Positions 22,945 to 32,802 of a stretch of DNA of 64,000 bases are shown one piece after another. The notes under the pieces were generated by a model. The model searched no databases. It was not told the DNA's origin and was given only the letters and a program-made list of their open reading frames with translations. Numbering within the stretch: position 1 is the stretch's first letter; each line of letters starts with the position of its first letter. Origin of the DNA: Paenibacillus lemnae (GTDB lineage Bacteria; Bacillota; Bacilli; Paenibacillales; Paenibacillaceae); NCBI RefSeq assembly GCF_012933385.1, contig NZ_JABBPN010000006.1, positions 1 through 64,000 of the forward strand. The letters run 5' to 3'. The position numbers and the translations under genes were made by a program.

Positions 22945-24388
22945 CGTTCTCGCTGCTCCTTATCTTTGGCAGATTTAAGATGACTTTCGTTCCTACACCT
23001 GAAATACTTTCAATTTGAATAACATTCGGAACATGATAAAACAATCTCAGACGCTGGACGACATTGCTGAATCCGATCCCGGTGGAATGTCCGCTGAACT
23101 CAACATCTTGCTCATTTAGAATGGAATATACAATATGTTCTGGAATGCCGGGACCATCGTCTTTAAAAACTACGCACACGTGATCCGTTTCATCCCTAAT
23201 CGCAAACAGAATCACTCCGCCTTCTTCTCTGGGCTCGACAGCATGAATGACAGCGTTTTCGATAATGGGCTGAAGCGTAAGCCCGGGAACCTGGATGTGC
23301 AGACAGGACTCGTCAATTTCGGAGTGAAACTGTAATCTTTCCGAGAACCTGGCTTTTTGAATCTCTACATATTGGTGAAGCACGCGCACTTCTTCATAGA
23401 GTGTAACCGAGCGGTTTAAGCGTTTGAGATTGTACCGCAGGAGACCCGCAACATTAACCAGAAGGTCACTCGTTTCTTCGGATCCTTCCAGATAGGCTTT
23501 TTTGGAGATCGTATCCAGCGTGTTAAACAAAAAATGCGGGTTGATTTGGCTCTGCAGACTGCGAAGCTGACTTTCTTGAAGCAGCAGCTTGTTATCCTGA
23601 AGCTCTTTTTCGAGCTGAGCCTTTTCCTGGATTTCCATGATCAAATTGTTAATATTAACCCTCATTCGCTCAAACATTTTGGCAAGAAACGATATTTCAT
23701 CACTGGATTGCACTTCAATCTTCAAATCGAACCTTCCCCGTGAGAGCTCTTTGGCAGCTCTGCTCAGTGACAATAGCGGCCTCGTGATACTTAAGGAGAA
23801 CCAGTATGTAAACATGATCAGCAGGAACGTAATTAATAACAGCAGCCACAAGCCCAGCCTTTTCAAAGCCTCTGACTTTTCCATAATGCCTTGATAAAAT
23901 GGATAATACGTATTCAATTCCTTATCAATCAGGGTCAGGGTCATTTCAGAGATGTACATAGAGATGCGGGTAGCTTCTGCAAACGTTTTACCTGCTTCTT
24001 CTGTATCCTTCTCGGCCTGCAGCAGCAGGGTCCGATCTACGGTCTCTGTCAGACTGTCCATAAGATTGATATAATTGCTCAATTCAAAATCATTATCGGT
24101 ATTGCGCAGCTTGTACACTTCATATTTTGCTTCACGGACCTTTTGTTTGCTAGTTCCCAGAACTTCTTTCTGCGCTGGCTCAGGTGAATGTAAATAATTA
24201 TTTAATGAGGAGATCAGTTCTTTACTGGCGATGCTCGCTTCATTCATTCTGATGTACCGCTGCAAAATATCGTTGTACTGCTCCTGGGTCTGCTGATTGT
24301 AATAAGTCAACGCGATCCAAATGGAAGCCATGAGGCTGAGGACGACGGCGGCAAGAATCCAGATCTTTTTCAGAATACTGATATTCAT
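22919..24388 (-). CDS. YesM-type sensor histidine kinase
   Basis: The 489-residue kinase has two membrane helices (about 10-30 and 177-200, LGLWLLLLITFLLIMFTYW) enclosing an extracellular helical domain of roughly 145 residues, then a HAMP linker (SITRPLLSLSRAAKELSRGR). The His_kinase domain carries the phospho-acceptor in SQINPHFLFNTLDT, and the ATPase domain has PIIENAVIHAVEP (N box) and FKDDGPGIPEHI (G box). The extracellular part lacks a sugar-binding fold of its own, which fits sensing through the partner binding proteins. It starts by ATGA overlap with the upstream binding-protein gene. Confidence 0.9.
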   Translation of the reverse strand: MNISILKKIWILAAVVLSLMASIWIALTYYNQQTQEQYNDILQRYIRMNEASIASKELISSLNNYLHSPEPAQKEVLGTSKQKVREAKYEVYKLRNTDNDFELSNYINLMDSLTETVDRTLLLQAEKDTEEAGKTFAEATRISMYISEMTLTLIDKELNTYYPFYQGIMEKSEALKRLGLWLLLLITFLLIMFTYWFSLSITRPLLSLSRAAKELSRGRFDLKIEVQSSDEISFLAKMFERMRVNINNLIMEIQEKAQLEKELQDNKLLLQESQLRSLQSQINPHFLFNTLDTISKKAYLEGSEETSDLLVNVAGLLRYNLKRLNRSVTLYEEVRVLHQYVEIQKARFSERLQFHSEIDESCLHIQVPGLTLQPIIENAVIHAVEPREEGGVILFAIRDETDHVCVVFKDDGPGIPEHIVYSILNEQDVEFSGHSTGIGFSNVVQRLRLFYHVPNVIQIESISGVGTKVILNLPKIRSSENDVQSTDRG

Positions 24389-25407
24389 GGGCGGTTCTTC
24401 GCCTTAATCATGGTGATATCTGTGTAATAGCCGTTCATGTCCAGTGGAACGGTCTTCCCATCAAGCCAGCTCACCATCAGGTTTACACTGATCTGTCCAA
24501 TCTCTTCGGGGGATTGTTTAATCATCCCGTCCAGCTCGCCTCTCTCCAGCAGAAATCTGGTCTCTGGACTGTCATCAAATGAGTAAATGAGATATTTTCC
24601 ACTCTGATAGCGCTTACCAACCGCATTAACCAAGGCATCGGTAATATGCGTGTTCACCGCTACAAAAGCATCCGCATTCGGATATTTGTTCATCATCTCT
24701 CTTGCAGAGCTGATCACCTTCTCCCGTTCATCAGAGGTCTCCGCGTATACAGTTACAAGTTCCGGATATTGTTGTAATACTTCCTGGATTCCTTTCAGAC
24801 GCTGATCCTGGTCATACTGCTGTCTGCTGCCACCGATCAGGATGACTGTACCTTTAGTTCCCAGCTTGGATATCAGTTCTTTGGCCACCATGCGGCCTGC
24901 TGCCGTATGATCCGTTCCTACATAGGTTCTTCTCAAACTATCCTTCATCGGTACGTCGCTAGCCACGGTAATCACCGGAATCCCGCTGCGACCGGCTTGA
25001 ATTTTGGTGAGCTCCTTGAACTCAGCTGTGTCCAGGCCTTGCACGATGATGCCATCCACCTTGGAAGCGATAGCGATTTCCATCTTTTTTAAAAAATCAT
25101 CTTCATTGCTTCCATAGCTTCCCCATACCTGCAGGCTCACATTGTTCTTGGCAGCTTCCTCCACTGCTGTCTCGCCGACTTTATCCCAAAAAGGGGTATT
25201 CAGCTCTTGTGTAACCAGCACGAGACGGTACTTCACCTGCTCTTCTTGCAGTTCTGCGGGCATGGCACTTCCGGCTTCATACATTCGTCCAACAGACAAC
25301 GAGGTGAAAAAACAAAGGATAAGCCCTGCGATGCTGCACATCACTACGGCCGTCTTACGCAAATCCAGCGGCCCCCTTATGTCCGAATAAGTTTCATTAA
25401 TTCGCAT
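24385..25407 (-). CDS. RbsB-like substrate-binding protein, membrane-anchored sensor
   Basis: This 340-residue type I periplasmic-binding protein (RbsB family) has an N-terminal membrane helix (AVVMCSIAGLILCFFTSLSV) not followed by a lipobox Cys. Binding-fold segments are YRLVLVTQELNTPFWDKVGE, VDGIIVQGLDTAEFKELTKI and KYLIYSFDDSPETRFLLE. It is the first gene of the operon with kinase and regulator and overlaps the kinase start, so it probably presents the sugar signal to the YesM sensor domain. No transporter gene is adjacent. The ribosome binding site at ATG 25407 is weak; a later start is possible but would remove part of the anchor. Confidence 0.82.
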   Translation of the reverse strand: MRINETYSDIRGPLDLRKTAVVMCSIAGLILCFFTSLSVGRMYEAGSAMPAELQEEQVKYRLVLVTQELNTPFWDKVGETAVEEAAKNNVSLQVWGSYGSNEDDFLKKMEIAIASKVDGIIVQGLDTAEFKELTKIQAGRSGIPVITVASDVPMKDSLRRTYVGTDHTAAGRMVAKELISKLGTKGTVILIGGSRQQYDQDQRLKGIQEVLQQYPELVTVYAETSDEREKVISSAREMMNKYPNADAFVAVNTHITDALVNAVGKRYQSGKYLIYSFDDSPETRFLLERGELDGMIKQSPEEIGQISVNLMVSWLDGKTVPLDMNGYYTDITMIKAKNRP

Positions 25408-25501
25408 TTTTTTACAATTATATAGGCATGGGATATATAAATAAAGATGAGATTTGTTACCAAACCTTTATAGCTGTTCTTATAACGATATAGAATTTGA
25501 C

Positions 25502-25540
25502 AAAAAAGGGGCCTCTAAGATCAAAGATCTTAGAGGCCCC
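25502..25540 (-). terminator. strong terminator of the 25.7-29.3 kb ABC exporter operon
   Basis: A perfect 15-bp stem GGGGCCTCTAAGATC (25508-25522) / GATCTTAGAGGCCCC (25526-25540) with loop AAA. Read on the minus strand it is followed by TTTTTTG. Confidence 0.9.
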
Positions 25541-25618
25541 GCCCCATTTTGCTGCAGCATGATGCTGTGGCTGCCACACATATCGAGCCATTCCCGAGCC
25601 CGGGCCGGGTCTAGCCCC

Positions 25619-25644
25619 AATGTATGCGGAAAACCACATACATT
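25619..25644. repeat. single copy of the 52-bp-array palindrome
   Basis: AATGTATGCGG-AAAA-CCACATACATT is the reverse orientation of the unit that is repeated eight times at 46040-46428. The flanking GGGGCTAGACCCGG (minus strand) also resembles the array spacer. Confidence 0.75.
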
Positions 25645-25668
25645 CCCACAGGAGGGCCGGGTTTGTAA

Positions 25669-27471
25669 CTAAGTTTTGGCGGTTAGTACCGTCTCCACGG
25701 GTTCTTTTGTCTTCTCGGCAGCAGATTCACCCTGCCACAAGAGGCGCATTTCCTGACTGGATGTCAGAAGTTCGGACAGGGTACCTTCAGATTCAATCTC
25801 TCCATCCTTCAGCACGATAATATGGTCCGCTTTGGAGAGCGCAGCTCTCCGGTGAGAGACCGCGATGCAAGTAACGTTACGTTCCTGGAACAGGCCATTC
25901 CATACTTGCTGCTCTGTTTCCACATCCAGCGCACTGGATAAATCATCGAAGATATACAGATCTGCACCAGTCATCAGCATCCGGGCTGTTGCAGCCCGCT
26001 GGATTTGGCCGCCGGAGAGCATCACGCCACGAGGACCGACAGCAGTTTCAAGGCCTTGATCGAGGTTCTGGATGTCTTTGTCCATGACTGACAGCCGGAT
26101 CGCACGTTCCAGCGAAGATTCAACCTGACTTCGCTTCCCGGAAACCACATTCTCCCGAAGCGAGTCGCTGAATAACCGAGGGACCTGAGGCGTATACGCT
26201 GCCCGAGGCGGCATGAAGAATGCTGCCGGGTTCACTTCTGTTCCGTTCCAGGTAATGCTTCCTGCCTGCTTTGGCAGCAGTCCGAGCAGTGTGCGAACCA
26301 GTGTGGATTTGCCTGAGCCTATCCTTCCGGTAATGACGACGAATTGTCCGCGCTTAATGGAAAGGTCAATATCCCGGATACCATTGTCACTTCCAGGGTA
26401 TTGATATGTCAGTGAAGAGACCGTAAGCTCTTGCAGCTGATCGTCGGGAGATCGCTTTACTTCCGCCACATCAGGCGGATCCTGGTTCAGATACGTTTCC
26501 CGGTATTCCATAATCCGGTCTTCTTCACCCGGCCTGAACAGCATACACATACGGTCGAATGAGACCTTCAGCCGTTTATGTTGGAAAACCATATAACCGA
26601 ATAGTGAGATACTGAAGCCGATATTCGCCAGATACGTGTTGAACAGAGCAAAATCTCCGACGGTGAATCGGCCGGCCTGCATCTCTGCTGCGCACATCAG
26701 GAGAATCAGACCTGTACAGATGCTGAGTACATGCTGATTCAAGGAACGAATCCACTGCTTGAAGAGATTATCTTTCAAAGCGGCCTGCCTGCGGTCTTCA
26801 TTCAGCTTCATAAATCGTTGATGTACATCATCCTCAGCCTGTCCCAGCTTCAATGCCTGAACAGCTCCAAAAGTTTCTGCAATAAAGCTGGTGATGCGTC
26901 CAGTGGCTTCCTTGTTTTTTTGTCCATATTGCCGTGCTCTGTTTCCGGACAGATTGTTCAGCAGGGTGACTACCACGAGTGGCAGCACAGCGACCAGCAT
27001 GATCTTCCAGTTAATCATCGCCATCACGACAACAGAGACCAGGGCAAACACCAAGCGGCCCCAAAAATCTACCCAGGATTCCACATATTCCACGACTTCA
27101 TCAACATCATCCCGGAAGCGGCTCATGGCTTCCCCCGGAGAAGCCGGGAGATTACGGCCAGGCCAGCGCATAATCCCGGACAGCATGTTGGTCCTTAAAA
27201 TAGCCTGAATATGGTAGATGTACGTCACCCATGCATAAAATGCAGCGAAAAACGTGCCTACCCGCATGAAGCGGATGACCGCTATAAAAATGAGCGGTGC
27301 AGCCAGCCATACGTAGTCAGGCGAGTTCGCCGTGGCCCGGTCGAAGAACCACTGCATCCCGAGTCCAATAAACAGCGGCAGTGAGTGAAAGATGCACCAC
27401 AGAATGCCATTGATCAGGAAGAGTGCTGGTCTGAAACGAAACAGACGGCCGATAAAGGTGGTCATACTCAT
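25669..27471 (-). CDS. ABC exporter half-transporter, degenerate-site subunit
   Basis: This 600-residue protein has a six-helix membrane domain (for example [20 protein letters not shown]) followed by an ATPase domain. Walker A is GRIGSGKST, signature [10 protein letters not shown]-loop AVSHRR. Walker B reads [12 protein letters not shown]: Asp replaces the catalytic Glu. Its partner has the opposite set (normal Glu, altered signature), the layout of heterodimeric exporters with one consensus and one degenerate ATP site (BmrCD type). The ATG at 27471 overlaps the partner's stop (ATGA), with GGAGGA upstream. The longer frame to 27642 is not used. The substrate is unknown. Confidence 0.88.
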   Translation of the reverse strand: MSMTTFIGRLFRFRPALFLINGILWCIFHSLPLFIGLGMQWFFDRATANSPDYVWLAAPLIFIAVIRFMRVGTFFAAFYAWVTYIYHIQAILRTNMLSGIMRWPGRNLPASPGEAMSRFRDDVDEVVEYVESWVDFWGRLVFALVSVVVMAMINWKIMLVAVLPLVVVTLLNNLSGNRARQYGQKNKEATGRITSFIAETFGAVQALKLGQAEDDVHQRFMKLNEDRRQAALKDNLFKQWIRSLNQHVLSICTGLILLMCAAEMQAGRFTVGDFALFNTYLANIGFSISLFGYMVFQHKRLKVSFDRMCMLFRPGEEDRIMEYRETYLNQDPPDVAEVKRSPDDQLQELTVSSLTYQYPGSDNGIRDIDLSIKRGQFVVITGRIGSGKSTLVRTLLGLLPKQAGSITWNGTEVNPAAFFMPPRAAYTPQVPRLFSDSLRENVVSGKRSQVESSLERAIRLSVMDKDIQNLDQGLETAVGPRGVMLSGGQIQRAATARMLMTGADLYIFDDLSSALDVETEQQVWNGLFQERNVTCIAVSHRRAALSKADHIIVLKDGEIESEGTLSELLTSSQEMRLLWQGESAAEKTKEPVETVLTAKT

Positions 27472-29264
27472 GCCAATTCCTCCTTTTGTCCGGACGACAG
27501 CAGCTTGGCGTAATGGGAGTTGGGATCCAGCGCAAGCTGCTCCCGCCCGCCGAATTCCAGAATCTTTCCGCCTCCCAGCACCATGATGCGGTCCACCTGC
27601 TCCAGCGTAGACAAACGATGAGCAATAATAATGCCAGTACAATGCTCCATCATCTGATCCACTGCCGTCTGCAGTATGGACTCTGTAGCGGCATCGAGTC
27701 TGGAAGAAGGCTCATCCAGGATCACAAGACTTGGCTGTGTCAGAAATACGCGGGTCAGTGCGAACAGCTGCGCTTCCCCTGCAGACAAGGACGCCCCGCC
27801 AGCAGACAAATGTGTATCCAGCCCTTCTGGTTGAGCGTCAATCCAGTGGCTGAGGCCAAGCCGCTGTGTCGTCTCCATAATAAATTCATCCGAGATCTGA
27901 TCATCAAACAGCGTTAGATTGTCCCTAAGAGACCCGTCGAACAGCTGAACATCCTGGGTCACCATGCCGACACGGCGATACAGATCAGGCAGCTCCAGTT
28001 GAGTAATGTCCACACCACCGATTTCAATACGGCCGCTGTTGATGTTATACAGCCTGAGCATAACCCGGCTCAGACTTGACTTTCCGCTGCCCGTGCGCCC
28101 AATAATACCGAGCCGTTCACCAGGCCGCAGAGAGAATGTAATATGCTGCAGCACCGGTTTATCTGGATTATAGCTGAACGTGACATCTTTAAATGCCAGG
28201 CCAAGCGGTCCATCCGGAAGGGTATTCTTCGTACCGCTCACGATTTCGCTGCGCTGGGATAAGAGCTCTCTGGAACGAAGCATACCGGATTTGGCTTTTT
28301 GAAATTCCTGGACCTGGTCTCCCAGCTGTTCAATCGGCTCATTCAGCATTTGTGTATATTGATAAATGAGAAACAAGGTACCCAGTGTGATATCCCCGCT
28401 CAAGTAATATCGAACGCCTAAAAGGAGGACAACAGTGACCGCGATCGCGAACAGCACGACCGTGGTGTTCCAGGGAATAACGCGCATCATCCAGGCTCTG
28501 CGGCCCTTCAGGAATACTGCACGCATCAGCCGGTGAAACCGGTTCATGACATAAGATACGTGTCCGTTGGTCTGCACATCTTCAATACCCGCGATCCGCT
28601 CTTCAATTAAACCAAACAACGAAGCGCTCGCCTCCCGTTCATTCTTGGAAGATTGGACACCGAGATTACGAACAAACATCATGAAGAGGACGGACAATGC
28701 GGTGAAGATGGTCATGACCAGCGCGATCGGTACGTTCACCGTAAACATATATCCGAGGATTCCGGCTAACAGTACGAAGCTGCCGATAACCTGCACAATG
28801 AACATCGCGAAGAAATTGGAAATATTCGTTACGTCTCCATCGACCCGCTCGATCATCTCACCAGGCGTCTTCTGATTATGAAATTTCATATCGAGGCGCA
28901 AACAATGCTTAAGCAGATCGCCCCGCAGCCGGTTAGTCGAACGCCATGCGACATCGTTTCCCAGGTAACTGACAAATACCGTAATCAGCTGATTAAAGAC
29001 CGCCACAATGAGAAACAGTCCAGCCAGCTTCAACAGTGTGGTCATCACTTCTCCTGCAGCAGCCGTATCAATAAATTGTTTGACGATCTGCGGCTGGATC
29101 AACTGCAGGCCGGTAGAGGACAGCAGCAGGGTCAGCAGTATAAACAGGCGCCCTTTTACCGGTTTTAAGTATTGAAGCAGCCACGTCATGGATAATTTTT
29201 GGTTATTTTCTTTTTGCTTGAGATTTTCAATTTGATTCGATGATACTGTAGTTTGTTGGGACAT
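27468..29264 (-). CDS. ABC exporter half-transporter, catalytic-Glu subunit
   Basis: This 598-residue partner of the preceding entry is encoded first in the operon. A cytoplasmic N-terminal stretch of 30 residues leads to six membrane helices and an ATPase domain with Walker [11 protein letters not shown]-loop VTQDVQLF, signature LSAGEAQLF (instead of LSGGQ), Walker [13 protein letters not shown] and H-loop [11 protein letters not shown] 29264 is chosen because GGAGGTG is 7 bases upstream. The same residue asymmetry occurs in the paralogous pair at 56.7-60.3 kb. Export of a drug, lipid or peptide is inferred from family only. Confidence 0.88.
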   Translation of the reverse strand: MSQQTTVSSNQIENLKQKENNQKLSMTWLLQYLKPVKGRLFILLTLLLSSTGLQLIQPQIVKQFIDTAAAGEVMTTLLKLAGLFLIVAVFNQLITVFVSYLGNDVAWRSTNRLRGDLLKHCLRLDMKFHNQKTPGEMIERVDGDVTNISNFFAMFIVQVIGSFVLLAGILGYMFTVNVPIALVMTIFTALSVLFMMFVRNLGVQSSKNEREASASLFGLIEERIAGIEDVQTNGHVSYVMNRFHRLMRAVFLKGRRAWMMRVIPWNTTVVLFAIAVTVVLLLGVRYYLSGDITLGTLFLIYQYTQMLNEPIEQLGDQVQEFQKAKSGMLRSRELLSQRSEIVSGTKNTLPDGPLGLAFKDVTFSYNPDKPVLQHITFSLRPGERLGIIGRTGSGKSSLSRVMLRLYNINSGRIEIGGVDITQLELPDLYRRVGMVTQDVQLFDGSLRDNLTLFDDQISDEFIMETTQRLGLSHWIDAQPEGLDTHLSAGGASLSAGEAQLFALTRVFLTQPSLVILDEPSSRLDAATESILQTAVDQMMEHCTGIIIAHRLSTLEQVDRIMVLGGGKILEFGGREQLALDPNSHYAKLLSSGQKEELA

Positions 29265-29507
29265 GTTCGCCCACCTCCGAAACATTCAAATATGTAGATA
29301 CCAAACTCACGAACGAAGCTAAGAAGAATCCAGACAAGCCCAGCCTGTTCCTCTAAAGAATTGGTCATGTACCCAAATTGTCATATCCAACAGCTCCTCA
29401 CTTTTTAATTTTGATCATATACAGCAACTTGTTTGGATCAGCAGTTCGTTCATTAATAGTGGAAAACCATCACCCCCTTACAAAAAAATGGAAGGATAAA
29501 CATGCTA

Positions 29508-29545
29508 AAAAGCCACAGATGAATTCAAGTTCATCTGCAGCTTTA
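29508..29545. terminator. hairpin, probable terminator
   Basis: AAGC-CAGATGAA and TTCATCTG-GCTT pair around TTCAAG, with A-rich and T-rich flanks. Confidence 0.5.
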
Positions 29546-29556
29546 TGTGAAAATAG

Positions 29557-29591
29557 AAATACAGCTGAAGCCTAAGCATTCAGCTGTATTT
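29557..29591. terminator. second hairpin, 13-bp perfect stem
   Basis: AAATACAGCTGAA (29557-29569) / TTCAGCTGTATTT (29579-29591) around a 9-nt loop. Bidirectional form. Confidence 0.6.
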
Positions 29592-29852
29592 CCTAATAGC
29601 ACAGCAATAATGAAAGAATTTCATGACAGGAAGCATGACAAGATCATCAGACTGTTAAGAATTGTATACATAGACAATCGTCCACGTATCGATAGCAGCC
29701 TTAATATGATTCACCTGTTGCATGCTTTATTTAGTTAAGCTAAAAAACCTGTCATTGTGTTTTTCATTATTATCCACCCGTTCAATTAAATTTATTTTCA
29801 TTCTAGTCGCTGTTCACAAAATTGTAAAGAGTTTTTTAATGGACTCTTTCAT

Positions 29853-30866
29853 TTACAAGGTAATCATGGCTTTGATCACACCATTGGCGGGATCTGTCCA
29901 GCGGCTGAACTGCTCCGGCATATCTACAAAAGAAACCTGGTGTGTGATGTAGCGGCCGAAATCCAGATTGCCTTGACGGACCACCTCAATCACATGTTCG
30001 AAATCCGCGAGTGTCGCATTACGGCTTGCAAGCAGAGACAGCTCTCTTTTGTGGAATTCAGGATCATTAAAAGTAAGCTCTCGGTTCACCAGCCCCACAA
30101 ATACCAGTGTGCCTCCATGAGCGGGATATAGAAAAGAAGCTTCCATGGCACCAGCATTGCCGGTTGCATCAAAGACGACAGATGGCATATCGCCATTGGT
30201 GATTTCTTTCAGCTGTTCCTGTACAGAACTGCGGGCATTTACCGTATGAGAAGCCCCAGCCCACTCTTTACAGAAAGCAAGGCGCTCATCGTTAATATCC
30301 ACGGCGATGACCGAAGCGCCAGCCTGCTTTGCAAATGCCATAACCCCGAGACCGATCGGTCCGGCGCCGACAACAGCCACACACTCACCAGGGGTCAGCT
30401 GAGCCCGGCGTACGGCATGAGCGCCAATCGCCAGCGGCTCAATGACAGCCGTTTGTTCCAGTGTGAGGCCCTGCGTGTTAATCAGATGAGTTACAGGCAC
30501 GGAGACTTTCTCTCTCATACCTCCATCGACATGAACGCCCATGACCTTCATGTCTGTACAACAGTTGGTTTTCCCATTTCGGCAGGCGATACAGCTGCCG
30601 CAATGCAGATATGGGATGATCGTAACCTGATCCCCTGCCTGAAAGCCATGGTTCTGCCCATCCACTTCCTCAATCACGCCGGCAAGCTCATGACCTAAAA
30701 TGCGGGGATATTGGAAGAATGGCTGATTGCCTTGAAAGGCATGCAGGTCGGTTCCGCAGATGCCTACTCTTTGAATGTTTACAATAGCATGCCCTTGGGT
30801 CAGTACCGGTGGTTCACTGTCCTTCATCTCCCATTGCCCGGGCTGCTCACAGATCAGTGTCTTCAA
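29853..30866 (-). CDS. zinc-dependent alcohol dehydrogenase (sugar-acid or polyol type)
   Basis: This 337-residue medium-chain dehydrogenase has catalytic zinc ligands in VGICGTDLHAFQG (Cys) and GHELAG (His-Glu), and the structural zinc loop CGSCIACRNGKTNCC. The Rossmann motif GAGPIGLGVMAFAKQAGASV ends in an Asp (VDIND), which favours NAD. It is the last gene of an operon with an aldo/keto reductase and a lactonase near a GH95 fucosidase, so oxidation of an L-fucose-derived acid or alcohol is plausible; sequence alone cannot fix the substrate. The start is TTG 30866, overlapping the reductase stop (TTGA), with AGGTGA 7 bases upstream. Confidence 0.85.
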   Translation of the reverse strand: MKTLICEQPGQWEMKDSEPPVLTQGHAIVNIQRVGICGTDLHAFQGNQPFFQYPRILGHELAGVIEEVDGQNHGFQAGDQVTIIPYLHCGSCIACRNGKTNCCTDMKVMGVHVDGGMREKVSVPVTHLINTQGLTLEQTAVIEPLAIGAHAVRRAQLTPGECVAVVGAGPIGLGVMAFAKQAGASVIAVDINDERLAFCKEWAGASHTVNARSSVQEQLKEITNGDMPSVVFDATGNAGAMEASFLYPAHGGTLVFVGLVNRELTFNDPEFHKRELSLLASRNATLADFEHVIEVVRQGNLDFGRYITHQVSFVDMPEQFSRWTDPANGVIKAMITL

Positions 30867-31816
30867 CGTACTTCACCTGCCTTGCTGTTGTATTCCGGAC
30901 GGCCGCTGACCCAGGTCTGATTATGGATCGGCTCAAGGATCTTCAGCACCTCAGACAGCAGATGTTCATCCATCGGCTCAGCACTCCATTTCGCGTTGCG
31001 CACTATGTTGGCCGGAGTTGCCGTGCTGACAAGGGTTGTAGGAATATCCGGGTTGGAGGTAGAGAACTGCACAGCCAGCTTCGCAATATCCTCCCCCTGG
31101 TCTTTGCAGAATTGAGCGGCCTTCTGGCAGGTTTCTTGAATCTCACGGCTTGCCGGATGCCATTCTGGTGCACCGCGCAGGCTCAGCAGTCCCATGGACA
31201 GCGGGGAAGCATTAACCAAGCCCACTCCTTTTTCCTGCAGCAGAGGTAGCAGACGGAGCAGAGAAGTGTCATTCAGCGAATAATGACAATATGAGATAAT
31301 GGCATCGACATCGGCTTGCGGAAGTATGATTTCAAACAGCTCAAGAGGCAGTCCGCAAATACCGCTGTTGCGAATTTTTCCTTGAGTCTTTAAATCATGG
31401 AGTGCTGGCAGTGCCTCTTCTAAAATGATCTTTTTATCAACGAATTCAATATCATGCAAAAATAAAATATCCAGGTAATCCGTGTGCAGGCGTGCCAAAC
31501 TTTCTTCTACACTGGCGTAAATTCGCGATGCACTGAAGTCAAATTCATCTTCACCGTAGCGTCCGGCTTTGGTGCTAAGGAAATATCGGTCCCGGGATAC
31601 ATCTTTCAAGGCTTTGCCAAGAACCGTCTCCGCTTTCGTTAATCCGTAATAAGGGGACACATCGATCAGGTTAATACCTGCATCCAAGGCTTCGTGAACG
31701 GTTCGGATACTCTCGGATTCATCCGTTTCGCGGAAGACAGAACCGAGAGAAGAAGCTCCAAAGCTGAGTGCCGAAACGTCCATTCCTGTATTGCCAAGTG
31801 TTCTGTATTTCATCAC
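30863..31816 (-). CDS. aldo/keto reductase, probable L-fucose (aldose) 1-dehydrogenase
   Basis: The 317-residue (alpha/beta)8 protein has the catalytic tetrad visible: Asp in GINLIDVSPYYG, Tyr in the same block, Lys in LSTKAGRYGE and His in LDILFLHDIEF. It resembles the D-threo-aldose/L-fucose dehydrogenase branch, which oxidises the sugar to the lactone with NAD(P). The neighbouring lactonase gene overlaps by 4 bases (ATGA), which fits lactone formation followed by hydrolysis. GGAG lies before ATG 31816. Substrate is inferred from context. Confidence 0.85.
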   Translation of the reverse strand: MMKYRTLGNTGMDVSALSFGASSLGSVFRETDESESIRTVHEALDAGINLIDVSPYYGLTKAETVLGKALKDVSRDRYFLSTKAGRYGEDEFDFSASRIYASVEESLARLHTDYLDILFLHDIEFVDKKIILEEALPALHDLKTQGKIRNSGICGLPLELFEIILPQADVDAIISYCHYSLNDTSLLRLLPLLQEKGVGLVNASPLSMGLLSLRGAPEWHPASREIQETCQKAAQFCKDQGEDIAKLAVQFSTSNPDIPTTLVSTATPANIVRNAKWSAEPMDEHLLSEVLKILEPIHNQTWVSGRPEYNSKAGEVR

Positions 31817-32685
31817 AAATTCTCCTTTTCTGCGGAAGCTTTGATCTTATAAAATCGTTTGGCGTTTTCCCCGAACAAGCCAGCTTGTTCGTTCTCGCCA
31901 AAGTTCGAAGGCAGCGCGGAAACCAGAATATCCATCACTTCATCATAGGTACCTGCCATAAGACATACCGGCCAATCGCTGCCGAACATGACGCGGTCAC
32001 TGCCGAAGCTGTCCATAACTTCAGTGATATAAGGAACAAAATCTTCTTTCGACCACCCATGAGGATCCGCTTCTGTTACCATTCCGGATATTTTGCAGTA
32101 CACGTTAGAATGATTTGCGATTCGATGAATCTGATCACTCCAAGTCTCCCTCTGAGATCCCGCAATATCCGGTTTTCCGATATGGTCCAGGACCGCATGC
32201 AGTCCAGGGACCCTGTCCAGCATTTCCGCCAGCGTCTCCAGCTGATCCGAAGTCACGAGCAAATCAACAGGTACACCGTGTTCTGCGTACTTCTTCAAGG
32301 CTTCAATATAAGCGTCATCCAAAATAACGGATGGATCCGGCATATCCTGAATCATGATGCGAAACCCGGCATACTTCTCATACGCTGCACATTGTTCATA
32401 GTGATTCCAGTGGTTCAAATCCTGCAGATCCAAATATCCTACGACCCCAATGACAGAGGGCTCATCTGCGGTCATTTTTAATAAATACTTGGTTTCTTCT
32501 ATAGTGGGAGCCGCTTGAACGACGATGGTGTGCTGAATATTATGCTTCTCTAAATTTGGCAACAAGTCATCTGGCAAAAAATCGCGGTACAAAACAGGGA
32601 TATCCGGCGTAATCCAGCCATAATCCCCTCGCTCAATACTCCAGTAATGCTGGTGTGCATCGATCCGGATATGCTTGCTGTTCAT
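31813..32685 (-). CDS. amidohydrolase, probable L-fucono-1,5-lactonase
   Basis: This 290-residue COG3618-type metal-dependent hydrolase has metal ligands in RIDAHQHYW (HxH), HIGKPDI (His) and MFGSDWPV (Asp). This family contains L-fuconolactonase and L-rhamnono-lactonase. It is the first gene of the three-gene operon, ahead of the aldo/keto reductase that would make its lactone substrate. ATG 32685 is used because GGAGGGA is 5-6 bases upstream; the frame to 32706 has no ribosome binding site. The divergent AraC gene 118 bases away is the likely regulator. Confidence 0.85.
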   Translation of the reverse strand: MNSKHIRIDAHQHYWSIERGDYGWITPDIPVLYRDFLPDDLLPNLEKHNIQHTIVVQAAPTIEETKYLLKMTADEPSVIGVVGYLDLQDLNHWNHYEQCAAYEKYAGFRIMIQDMPDPSVILDDAYIEALKKYAEHGVPVDLLVTSDQLETLAEMLDRVPGLHAVLDHIGKPDIAGSQRETWSDQIHRIANHSNVYCKISGMVTEADPHGWSKEDFVPYITEVMDSFGSDRVMFGSDWPVCLMAGTYDEVMDILVSALPSNFGENEQAGLFGENAKRFYKIKASAEKENL

Positions 32686-32802
32686 GAAGGTCCCTCCTGC
32701 ATACATCTGAAATTGATTTCATTTTATCATCATTATGGTAGAATGTAAGGGCTGTATCATGCTAAATTATGCTCTATATTGATGTTGATTGGGGTGAGAA
32801 GC

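Larger units (their letters stand above)
29265..29852. other. 590-base intergenic region with two hairpins
   Basis: No gene is recognised here. It contains the promoter side of the ABC exporter and two stem-loops at 29508-29545 and 29557-29591. The part 29600-29850 is AT-rich and carries no recognisable signal. Confidence 0.5.
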
